64,000 bases of DNA. Origin: Hippopus hippopus (lineage: Eukaryota > Mollusca > Bivalvia > Cardiida > Cardiidae). Location of the stretch: the NCBI GenBank assembly GCA_946811185.2, contig OX328112.1, forward strand, positions 17,465,215 through 17,529,214. The letters are read 5' to 3'. A program made the position numbers and the translations under genes. Positions 1-12,300 of the stretch are shown one piece after another; positions within the stretch are counted from its first letter, which is position 1, and every line of letters begins with the position of its first letter. The notes beneath the pieces are model-generated. The model ran no database searches. It worked only from the letters and a program-made list of their open reading frames with translations, and was not told the DNA's origin.

Positions 1-157
1 GCATTAAACTCCAATACGAACAACACAAACAATTTGAAGAAGTAGAATCATTATGAGATGATTGTTTATTGCAGATGATGAAATGTACATGTATCAATAA
101 AATAAATTGTTGCAAGTTGCATGAAAAGATGATATTTTTCATTATCTCTATTTACAG

Positions 158-303
158 ATGATACCAGAGAAAGGACTGATGATGACTTCTGGGACTATGA
201 TAAGCAAGTAGACCTGGAAGGTTTCAGCTCCAGACGCGTGTACGATACTCTCTCTAAACAATCCAGAAATGTTACTGTGACCTTGGGACAACAGAAGGAT
301 GAG
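158..303 (+). CDS. Exon 1 in window of large coiled-coil gene
   Basis: Acceptor TTTACAG at 151-157; the first two bases complete a codon from an upstream exon. It encodes residues 1-48 (begins DTRERTDDDFWDYDKQ) and ends in phase 0 at ...GQQKDE with donor GTATGA at 304. The donor runs straight into a family B MITE. Confidence 0.75.
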
Positions 304-3300
304 GTATGAGCCATGCTCTTGAAATGGGGGCTTAATACATCTGCAAAAATTATCAACCCATGTCAGCCTGCGCAGTCAGCGCAGGCTGATCTGAGTTGAA
401 ACTTTTTGCTATTGGTAAATTTTCTGCATATTCAGTGGACCAGTGCACCTCATGTTTCAGTCTGTAGTTAGACAAAATGGACTTTATGGATCCATCCATA
501 TGATGACATGCTTGGTATCATGTATCACTGAAATGCATCAAGCCCGCTTTTGCCAGATATGGCTCATTTATTTTTGATTCGTTTTGTTTAATATATAACT
601 GCTTTTACCCTTACCAAACAACCCAAGTTTTAACTATCTTAAGGAAGAAAGCTTTTGAAAATGCTGTGTGAAAATGCTGGGAACTAGTATTTTCTCCTTT
701 ACCCACAATGTTTTCTACCCTATCAAAGACAAATTCTGTGATTTTGGTCATGTTGAATATCTCATCCTGCAAATGCTTTCAATTACGACAAATCTAAATA
801 AACCATTGTCATCAGGAAAAGATTTAAGCAACCAGCTGAGGGATAATTGAAAACTGCTTGCCTATGACAGATGCTTGTTTTACATAGGTAAATTTCTTAA
901 TGTTTTCACAAGGGAATTTAAAGACTGACTGCCCAAGACAGGTTAGTTGCTTAATAGAGGTGGCCAGTAAGAAAGTGTTGTCTAATTGAACAAATTTGTT
1001 ACATTCCATTTGAACAAATATTCCAGGTCAAACAGATGTACAACAAAGTATCCGGACAAACAGACTCATTGAAATCCCTCTGGGCAGCCAAGATGAACCT
1101 AAAGGGCACCAATGTGTTGCTGACGGAAGACGATATTGCGGCCTATAACAGGACTTTGTCCGAACTGGAACGGGAACTGGAGAGAAGGAAGGAGGTTGGG
1201 CACAGATTTAGTGCAATTCTAGCCCGACAGGAACACTTGGCCACAGAGGATGAAAAGTCTAGAGAAGAACACCAGGTATTGACTTTTTTTTTTTTAATTT
1301 TGACCAAAGAATTCTATTTTTGAATGAGCATGGGAAAGAAGGCCTATGAGAACTTTGTGGGAAAAGGAGAAAATAATGGTCACTTGCAGTTTCTCCTTTT
1401 CCACAATGTTTTCTACCTTCTCAAGTCTGACATTTTTTTGTCTCATAAATAGTAAAAACACAATCACGTACAGAAAGCATTATCTCTTTACCACATAAGC
1501 CTTATTTTCAATGAGGAAGAACACATTTGAAAATACTGTAGGAGGAGAAAATGCTGGTACCCAACATTTTCTCCTTTTCCAACAATATTTTTCTTCCCTT
1601 TAAAGGACAAATTTCGTCGTCTTGGCAACTTTTTATTTGTTGTCTGCAAATGCTTTCAATTTGGACCAGTGTAAAATTTTGTTGTTTGGTAAAGATTTAA
1701 GTTTTCTATGCTTTTTCATGCGCCAAAAGGGACATATTATGTTATGTCCCTGTATGCCAGTCTGTCTGTTTGTCTGGTCAAGGTCACGCCATGGGGGGTT
1801 CTAAGATAGCATGCTCTTATATATTTGTCTGCTACATATCTCTTGGACCCTGGTCTGCTTTTGAAAATATCTCAAGCCTGAATGAGACATTGGGCATAGC
1901 ATTCATTTCAGATGCCAGGCATCAAGGTCAGAGCAGGGTCAAAAGTGACTTACTCTTGAAACCTTTTTACCAGTATAGATTGCCTCAGTTTGCGTGACTC
2001 TTACTATGTTGTCTTCACTTTAGGTCAGCTTCCAGGCTAGTCTGAGAGAAGCACACAGAACTTTGAAAGACTACTCCGAAAGGTTACACAGAGGTCAAAT
2101 GACAGACTCCAACGGACAGTTTGACTATGAAGCTCAAAGACTGATGGAGTCCAGAGTATCGACTCTGGTGCAAAAGATGTCTGCCAGTCTTACAGAAGAG
2201 AGTGCAAGATTGGGATGCTGGGGAGTGATTGGACAGGGAACCGGAGGTCAAATGTTGTCAGGCAATACTCCAGCCTCTAAAGATGAAATATTCAGTATGT
2301 ATATTATCGCTGTTTTTAACCCTTTCCCAAACAACAAATTTTAGACTCTTCCAAACTGAAAGAATTTGCAGACAGTAATGATACATTTGATAAAAGTTGT
2401 AGAAAGTTCTCCAACAGGGTAGAAAACATTGTGGGAAAAGGAGAAATTGCTCTTTACGAGCAATTTCTCCTTTTCCCGCAGTGTTTTCAAAAGACCTGTA
2501 CTGTAGACTTGTAAAAACACTGGTTTGCAAGGGAAAGGGTTAAGAGCAGGGCCTGGCAGCTCTGTCAGTAACACACATGGCATGACACCAGGGGTTCACT
2601 GGTTTGAATCTCCAGCTTAGCTAATTTCTTTCCAAGGATTGATGATAACTTTTGAGACAGGATTCATGCCTTTCACATCGCTGATCAGTGCTTTGGCATT
2701 GGCTATGTGGGAAAGCAGTCAGTGGCTTGGAAAGAATTTTGTGTGAAGTAAAAGTGAAAGAAACCCCATGAAAGCATGGGTGGGTGCACTGGCCATTGTG
2801 ATATAACTGATAATGTTGAAAACTGTGAAACATCTTCAACATTACCCTCTGAGGCAAAGTTGAGCCAGGTGACTTTGGGGTACGGACAAAACACCACTTT
2901 GAATACATAACAGTGAAAAATATATTTAGGATTAAATTTTTACCAAATGACAAATTTTTAGACTTGTCCAAATTAAAAGCATATACAGATGACAAAGTAA
3001 ATGAGACACCAAGAATGGAATTTGTCTATGTTGGGTTAAAACCATTTTGGGAAAAGGAGAAAATGCCAGTTTCCAGCAAATTTTATCAATTGTAAGAGAA
3101 CATGGTGATATAGGGACAAAATTCTGATTACTGGCATTATCTCCTTTCCAACATTTCAGAAGCCTTTTCCTACAGGTAGTAGAAACCTAGGCTTAATCAT
3201 TATTTTTAACCCTTTTTTTAAAAATCCTGAAAGAGAAGGCTTTTTGAAAACATTGTGGGAAAAGGAGAAAATGCTGGTAGCCAGCATTTTCTCCTTTCTC

Positions 3301-6300
3301 CACAATTTTTTTCCACCCTATCAAGAAAAGAAACCATTTTTCATTGCCAGCAACAGCTTTCTCTTTGGTCAAGTCCAAAATTTTATCATCGTATAAAAAG
3401 TTGCAAGCTTGAAAGTCTAGACTTTTTTAATTTAGGTTCATCATCAGCCCTGGTTGAGACTGACAAATCCACAGGACTCCTGAGAGCCAAACCAAACACC
3501 AAGATGATGTTATCAGACGGACAGATTGCCCCAGTGCCACCTAACAACTTTGTACACCCACAAACAGGCCATGTGTTACCTGTACCAGGAAATGTGGCCT
3601 ATGATCCTGTTACATCTAGACTTGTGATTTTGGTAGACTCTGCTACAGGTAGGTTGTCATTCTTCTACTTAACCAATCACAAAAATGATGCTATCCGAGG
3701 GACAAGTTGCCCCAGTGACACATAACTTTATACCAAACAATCCCATATTGTATCGATACTTAGGAAGAAGGCTTTTGAAAACAGTGTGGGAAATAGGTGA
3801 AGATGCTGGTAACTAACTTTTTGTCCTTTTCCCACTATGTTTTTATTCTTTCAGAGACAGAAATAATCCCACAGTTTATCTATCCTTTTGAAGAAAATTT
3901 TTAGAAAACATTGTGGGTAAAGGAAAAGATGCTGGTAACCAGCAATTTCTCCTTTTCTCACAACATTTTTACCCTTTCAGAAACAGAAATAACTTTTTCA
4001 GCTACTTCGAATTTGTCCTCTATAAATGCTGTGAGTTTCATCAAGTCTAAAATTTTGTCCTTTGATAAAGAATTTATAATGTTGCCCACCCAAATACAAA
4101 CTATGTGTTACCTATACGAGGAAATGTGGCCTATGATCCTGTTACATCTAGACTTCTGATTCTCTTTTAGACTCTGCTACAAGTAGGTAGAAATCCCAGC
4201 AAAACAATTAACCTATGCTCTGTGAAATGGAAGTTCAATGCATCTACAAAAAGTATCAACCAAGGTCAGCCTCTGCTGTCCACACAGGCTGACCTGTGTC
4301 GAAACTTTTTGCTTTTTATAAATTTTCTGCAATTCCAAGGACCATTCTAACACAGGATTCAGCCAGTTGGTAGATAAAATCCATAACTACATGATGACTT
4401 GCTTGGTCTGATGCATGATAGAGATGCATTAAATCCCCTTTTGTCAGAGCTTGGCTCAAGTATTTTCTGGGGATGTACTGGAAGCAGCATGTCCGTGTAT
4501 TGGAGGATTGTATCCAAAAAGAGTAAAACAAGCAGAAATCAGGCATCAGGCAACATCAGCTTTGTAAAGCCTCTGACTTAATTTATTCACTTTTTTTTTT
4601 TTTTCATTTATCCTAACTTTTTTACAAAACAAAAGAATTTAGAACTTGTCCAAACCCGCAACATTTGCAATAAGCTAATGAAATGTTGCTCAAGTGATGG
4701 CATTCATAGTTGCAAATGCGGAAAACATTTTGGGAAAAGGAGAAAATGCTGGTCACCAGCATTTTCTCCTTTTCCCACAATGTTTTCAAAAGCCGCCTTC
4801 CTGAAGATTGTTGAAACCTGAGACTTTTAGTTAAGGTTTATATTTATGTGTTATGTTGTAGACATTTTGAAAAAGTAAAAAGTTATTAGTCATGTATGTA
4901 ACTTCCTTTTTTCAAGGTGAAGCCCCAAGATCCAGTGATCCATTTATCCCGTTTGTGCCATACCCAACCAAGAATGGACAACCAATCAAAACAAGGCTCA
5001 GCCCACTTCCGCATGCCTCAGACCTCAGATACGGTGCCCCAATGAGCGACCCAGAGACCTCTCTCCATGTACCAATCATGGGGGTCACAGTGCATCCACA
5101 GACTGGTGCCCTGTGTCCCATTGGTGGAACACACATTGATATTGTGACTGGTTTGCCTACTCCAATAGAGGTTGGTTCCCTCATGATGGATTCCACTTCA
5201 GGATTGCCGGTACCCGTGTTGGCTGTGACACTGGATCCAGACACAGGTAGAAAGATCTTACCTCTGTACCAGACATCAAACTCTTACCCCTTTTACTATA
5301 AAGTCTGATGTTTAAATGGCCCTGAGGAAGATGGATATTGAAAACATAGTTCCGAAAAAAAATGTTTGGAACAAGCATTGCTTTGAAAAGCCTTTGTTGT
5401 AAATTTTGATACTGTTGACTCTCTGACATTAGAATGTTACTGCAATGTTATTGGTACATGTACTTTCTGAAACCTCGTAAATCAATTCAGAATGTTTTTC
5501 ACACAGGTGACGTGGTGCCAGTGGGTGGAGTCCATCCAAACAATGCAGCCATTATAGCTGGTGAAACTTTCGAGGAGCCATTGAGCAAGAAGAAGGTTCG
5601 AGTGCTTGGAGGTTACATCAAGGACACAGAGGTTCAACCATCAGCCGGTGGCTACCAGGGTTTACTGGACTCTAGAGTGCTGGCTTGTGAAGCCAATGTA
5701 AATGATGCTATCAGGGAATACATGGAGGCACTTAAAGGTAATGGGGCTTGATTTGTTATTCCCTTGACCCTGTGACAAAATTTTAAACTTGTACATATCA
5801 ATAGGATGTGCAGATGTTAAATTAAATGTGGCTCAAATCATTATACCCTCCAACTACGAAGTAGAGGAGGTATACCGGTTTCACCATGTCCGTCCATCCA
5901 TTCATGTTTATGTTTCCATGCTCTATCTAATAAGATGTCTGACCTAGGACCCTGAAACACTATACAAGTGTTGCTCATGACCCAAGGAGGTGCCCTAACA
6001 TTTTTGGCTCACATGGGTCAAAGGTCAAGGTCATAGGTGAACTTTATTTTGAAAATAGTTTCCGTTCTCTGATTGTGCTGCTTCAGTGACAAGGTGCTGG
6101 TGGGGTGCTGGTGGGTGGGGGGGGTTTATTTGTCCGCTTTGCGACAGTTCTAGTTGGATATGTTTTTGCTGTCCTCTTAAGGGTGGCGAAATCATGGGAT
6201 TTTAGACAACTCAAGTCCCTTCCACTATTTGAAATCAAAAACAAAAAAAAAAGAATAATAATTCCATCAGAATATTGGTGACTATGAAAGAATATCTTAT

Positions 6301-9300
6301 ACAAAAGTCATTACTTTGCCATCACTGTTCAGTTATGGGTGAACATTTTTACTCTGTAGTGGATTGTAAAAGCTGTAGACTCGCCCATATTCAAAGCAGT
6401 AGAAGCCAACAATTTAAATGTGGCTCAAGTGATAGGATTTGACTTTAAAAGAGTAGAAAACATTGTGGGAAAAGGAGAAAATGTTGGTTACCAGCATTTT
6501 CTCCTTTTTCAACAATGTTTTCAAAACCTGTCTTTTTCGGGGTGATGAAAATTGGGGATTGCATAGTAAAGATTTAAAAAACAGTTTGTTTAATTTTCTT
6601 GCTATTTACAGGAATCACAGACGACTTGCAGCCTTTGACCCAGGAGCAAGCAGCAGTAGATAGAGCCATCACTGAACTAGAAAATGCTCGTACTAAGATG
6701 AAAGTCCATTTACTGAGATCACAACAAGACATAAAGAGGCGACAAGAGAGGGCACAAATCTTAGCTACAACTGGGGGATCACCAGGTATTTTTTATTTAA
6801 ATTTGGATAATGCATTATGTCAAACTGTTTTAGTACTTTACGAATTGACAATATTTTTGACTTGAACTAAATTGAAAAAAAAACATGTGTAAGTCACTAG
6901 TAGAAAAATGAGTTTTAAAACTAGGTTGAAAGTTGCCAGGTTGCTCTATCTTTTGTTTAGTTTTTACTTGATTTTAAAATTCATTTTCCTGCCAGTGACT
7001 AACACTGGGACCAACCGCACCATAACAGATTGTCACTTTCGTAACAATTTCCTTTATTATAACTTTTAAAAGTTTTGGTATATGTTAAAATGCATTTTAA
7101 AATCCATTTTGTTTTCTTTTGGCAGCCACTGGGCCTTTAACCCTTAGGCTGCTAAGCACAACTCACTGACCTTTTGTGGACAGTGTATATCAAGATCAGA
7201 CTGCACAGAACATGCAGTCTGATCTTGGATTTACACTGTCTGATATGGAGATATTTTTCTCCAAAAAAAATAAGTTTGAAGTAGCATCGTTGACAGTTTT
7301 TTACTACCGTCTAGAATGTTTAATTTATTTAACAGGATAAGGGTTAAAAAAGCCTTTACAGTGATGGAATGTGAGGGCTTTGTATAGTTTCCTCCAATAA
7401 ATACTTCATTTTCAGAGTATATGTAAAATATATTTTCAGGCATGTATGAGTTCAGTAAGACAGGTCAGCTTTTGCCGATCCTTGTTGGTACTGAGATGGA
7501 TGACCCTGCAGGGTCAGGACAGATGGTACCCATCCTCGGAGCAGAGAGAAGCCGAGAAACAGGAAAAGTTGTTCCCCTTGGAGGCACAATGGAGGACCCA
7601 GAGGGTGCTGGTAAGATGAAGTCATTAAATTCCTTACCAAGCAATCTCATGTTTTTACAACCTGGAGGTAGAAGGTGTTTGAAATGTGGGAAAAGGAGAA
7701 AATGTGTAGATGGCTTTTGAAACATAAGAAAAGGAGAAAATGCTGGTAACCAGCATTTTCTCCTTTTCTTGCGTTTCAAAAGCCTCCAGCATTTTCTTCA
7801 TTTCTACGTTTTATAAAGCTGTCTATCCAAGAGTTGTTCATATTTGGGATAGTGTGATTATGGGTTGACGAAGGATTCTCAAGGAAAAATACTAAATAGT
7901 TTGATGAGAGGTTAAACAAGGGTTCTCAAGGACATATGTAGCCCAAACATAAGGGAATCCTGTTACTTGTTTCTTCTTACATGATACGACAGGGAGACTT
8001 TACATCTCGGCATTTCAGCAGATTCCAAGAGCAAAAATGCACAGTATTATCTCCAGTATGCCCTCCAGGTGTTGTGCAGGTGATGCTGCACATGGAGATT
8101 ACACCCAATATTGATTTGGATTCAATATCTCTGATATCTTATGAGTAACTTAAAGAATTACCCCTTGTATAAAATGCAAGGGTTCCCTTTTTTTTGGATA
8201 CATTCATGTATTTTGACCAATCTACCAAAAAAAAAAAAAAAAAGAACAGTTTGTGACAATGATTTAATAACCTTCATAAGGCAATCTGGTTAAGAAATTG
8301 GATTCTTAATCCAGAAATCTTGGTTTGATCCCTGATGGAGGAGTTAATTGCATAAGAGTGTCCTTAAGCAAGGAATCACATAGACCCATTCTAGTACTAG
8401 TGAAATGCAGGACTTAAATGAACTAGGGAGTGATTGTAATGATATAAGTGAAAGGCTGATGGAAATGTTGTAATGTCCTGTTTGACTTTTCACCAAATGA
8501 AAAAATTTTAAACTTGTCCAGACTAAAGCATTTGCAGGTGACATGTTGAATGTGGTTTGAAATTCTGAATTTGTCTTTTAAAGGGTCGAAAACATTGTGG
8601 GGGAAATGAGAAAATGCTGAATTCCAGCATTTTCTCCTTTTTTCACAATGTTTTCAAAAGAGTTTTTCCCACAAGTTCCTCCTGAGGGTTGTGTAGGGGT
8701 GAATCAAAGAAAACCATCTTCCACAGTGATTTTTCCTTAACCCATTACCACACAATCCCTACTTTTGACGACCCTGAGAAAGAAGCCTTTAGAAAACATT
8801 GTGGGAAAAGGAGAAAATGCTGGTAACCAGCATTTTCTCCTTTTCCCACAATGTTTTCTACCCTTCACAAAACAAATTTCAAATTTTCAGTCACTTTTAA
8901 TTTGTTGTCTGCAAATGCTTTCGATTTGGACAAGCCTAAAATAGTGTCGTTTGGTAATGAGTTAAGAGAGTTATGTTTAATTTCTGCTTTTTTTTTTACA
9001 GGATTGGTTCCCATCAGCATTGGCAAAACTGCAATAGACCCAGTGACAGGAGAATTGAGCCCTGTAATTGGGGCAAGACTGCATCCAGAGAACCAGAATG
9101 TGGTGGCAGTCACTCTGTCATCAGCAGCCCACAGAAAGAAAAACCCTCCTCCAGGTGCCTTGGCTACATTAGAGGAAGAGATCACAAACAGAAGAAACTT
9201 CTGGAGAAATCAAAGATCTCGGGAAGAAAGGGTGACCCAGATTGAGCATACGCTGATGTTGATGTTAATACAAGACATTGATAGTGTTACAGTAAGAACT

Positions 9301-12300
9301 GTGTCGCAGGCTCTAGAGGACATTGATAGTGGATCGAATGCTCTGCATGAAGCATACAAGAAGGAGTTCCAGAGACGTGGAGCTGCGGAACAGGAATACA
9401 GTACCATGCTGCCACCTGAAGTGGTCGCTGTCCTTACTGATTGCGACAGTCGTGAGTCCGAGATGGAAGATGCTCACATTTCTGCTCATGTGAAGTTTGC
9501 TGACACTGTTAGGAAGTTCTTTAACAAACTGCAACAAGAGGAGAAGAACTTTAAGGAGAAGATAGACCAGGTTCAAGGTAATCTGAATATAGTTTTATAT
9601 ACCGTATATGCTGGTTTTTTAATATTCTCTCGATTTCCCCATTGTATTTGAAAGCCTTCTTTGACAGGGTTATAAAAAACGGGGATTCGTTTTTGAAGGG
9701 TTAAACTTCTCTATAAGCGAACTGAAATCAATAGATTTTTGTAGAGACTTATGTATTGGAAGTCCCAGACTGTATATGCTGGAATATCTCCCATAATATG
9801 TACTCAATTATTTATGGATCAAACTGCATCTTATGTGCTGTCTAATCATAATCTGCCTTTGTTTTCAAAAGCATGGTAGGTTGCCTACAACATCCTCAGT
9901 ATGAAACCAAATGTTCATTGAAATTTTGTCCTGCATTGTTCCTGTGAAGTTAGATGTATCGTATCATCTGTTATTCACATAACGATTAACATTTGTGTAA
10001 GCTTTAGATATTTAAATTTGCCAGTCAAAATATTCACTTTTTCAGAAACTGTAGAGGACTTTTACCCCACAAACTTATCTTTGTTCTTAAAGTTTGTCTT
10101 TTTAAAATATTGTGGTAAAATGAGCAAATGCTTGTAAAAATAATGATAAACTTTAGATAATATGTTCTAGTTATGATCATGAATAAAGTTTCTGTTCTGT
10201 TCTGTAACAAGCAATTGCTGTTTTTCTGACAATGTTTTCTGTATGGTTTAATAAGGAAATTTTTATGTACTAAATATTTATCCTTTTAGATATTTGTAGT
10301 GGGTTGGTGTTGGTCTTAAACCTTTACCAGACAAAAAAATTTTAGACTTGTGATAATTGACAGCATTTACAGACGACAAATCAAAGCTGGCTGGAATGAA
10401 TTAATTTGTTTCATAAAGGGTAGGAAACATTGTGAGAAAAGGAGAAAATGCTTGTGACATGCATTTTCTCCTTTTCCAACAATGTTTTTAAAATTGTCTA
10501 TCCTCAGGTTGGTTAAAACTGTGGATTGTTTTGCTAGAAGGTGAAACAAGGCTGTGCAAAGCTGATTGAAGAGGGCTAAGACTGAAGTTATAGTTTACTA
10601 TTTTTCTCTTCCAGGTTCCGGAACTCCTGATGCAGAAAACATAACCACAAAGAGGTATCGCAATGCCAAACAGCGTCTCCTTGCTGACCTTCAGGGTCAC
10701 ATCATCACTCGCACTGAAAAGCTAGATGAAGCCCATTCAGCACTTGAATATGCCAGACAGAGATCTGAGCTGTGTTGTCAAGAAGCCAAGGTTGTGTTAA
10801 CACACAGCGCTTTATTGGCAGGGGATTACGATGCCCAGCTTACAGGGGTATATGGTGATGCAGACAGTGCTGCTCCACAAGACTCTGAATTAGTGCCGCT
10901 GTTGAAACAGCTGATAGCTCTGTTAGAAGCTGGAGGACCTTTCTATCTGTCTACAGAATTATTGAATATGATCAATTCTGCTGCTGGCGGCAGAGACGTT
11001 CATAATGTACATAACTATAATATAGGAGGTGACGGCTCTCGTGATAGAGGACAATCAGGCACGTCAGGCTCATCCGGTAAAGACGACAAGAAGTCTAAAT
11101 CGTCAAAGCCTGATGTTAATGTAGCTACTCTCGTGACAACTTCTCCATTTGATGGTAAAGATAGAAACAAGAAAGAGAAAGAGAAGAAACAGAAATCAGT
11201 AAAAGAAGCAAGCCAGGCAGATGATGATGAAGCATCTTGGAAAGATTTCACACGCAGGCTATTTGAGAGACAAGCATACGAAGCAGCTAAACTTGAGAAT
11301 GATCTCAAAGCAGATGAAATGACAGCCATGCAAGACATTTTAGAGGAATATGAAAGGAAGAAGAAGTTTATGATGGGAGAAGCTAGGGAAGATCTGAGGC
11401 AGAAACTGGAAAAATGTGATAATGAAAAGGAGAGGGATAGAATAATGCAGAATTATGCTACAAACTTGCAGAAAGTGAACGATGCCTTTGATAAGCAGAA
11501 GCATCAACAGCTCGATAGCTTAAGGTCCAAATTGTTAGAAGCGAGAAGAAATCGTAAAAAAGAGCTTTATAGAAAACAGTGTGCAGAAGCTGAAGCGCAT
11601 GGTGTTGGTGTTGAGTCTGTGCCTGATGTAAACTTGCCAAGTTACGATGTGCTTATGAAGGATTTGATGAAACTTCAAGAGAATCAGGAAAAAGCTCTCG
11701 CTGAAATGCAGGTTGAAGGTGAAAAAGCAAGAGAGGAAGTGAGAGTAAGTTAAACTTATAAATGAGTCATGTTCTGTGAGAAATAGAGGATATTTGTTTT
11801 TTACGGTGAAAGATAGAAATTTATTTCATCGAGTGAACATCATCGGTAATATTTTCACGAGTGGCACAGCCACGAGTGAAAATATTACCAATGATGTTCA
11901 TGAGATGAAATAAATTTCGATCTTTCACCGAAAAAAACAAATATTCTGTTTATTTCATGCTTTTAACCCTTTCTGGGGGGAACTTAATCAAAATCCAGTA
12001 CAGTTCTTTGCGGTTATTCCCCGTGGCGTACCCCCTCCGCATAGCAACGCATTACAATATTACGTCAAGCGCGAGAAATGTAAGGTAAACTACGTCATAT
12101 TTCCATCTGGTTGTGAGACACGCGCATGTTACCTAGGTAACTAGTGTGTGGGAACAACTGTTTCCACCTTCAATTGAAGAGTTAGAATATAAAAATTGGT
12201 ATTTTCAATGGTCTTACCATGAAATATCGAAAAATATTTCACCGATATTTCTCGATAACCTACCGGAAAGCATGAAATAAAGGGGCTTAATGCATCTACA

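Noticed and set aside
7452..7779. Minus-strand open frames opposite exon 8
   Set aside because: They are antisense to the supported repeat exon and a MITE; the plus-strand exon has splice sites and phase support.
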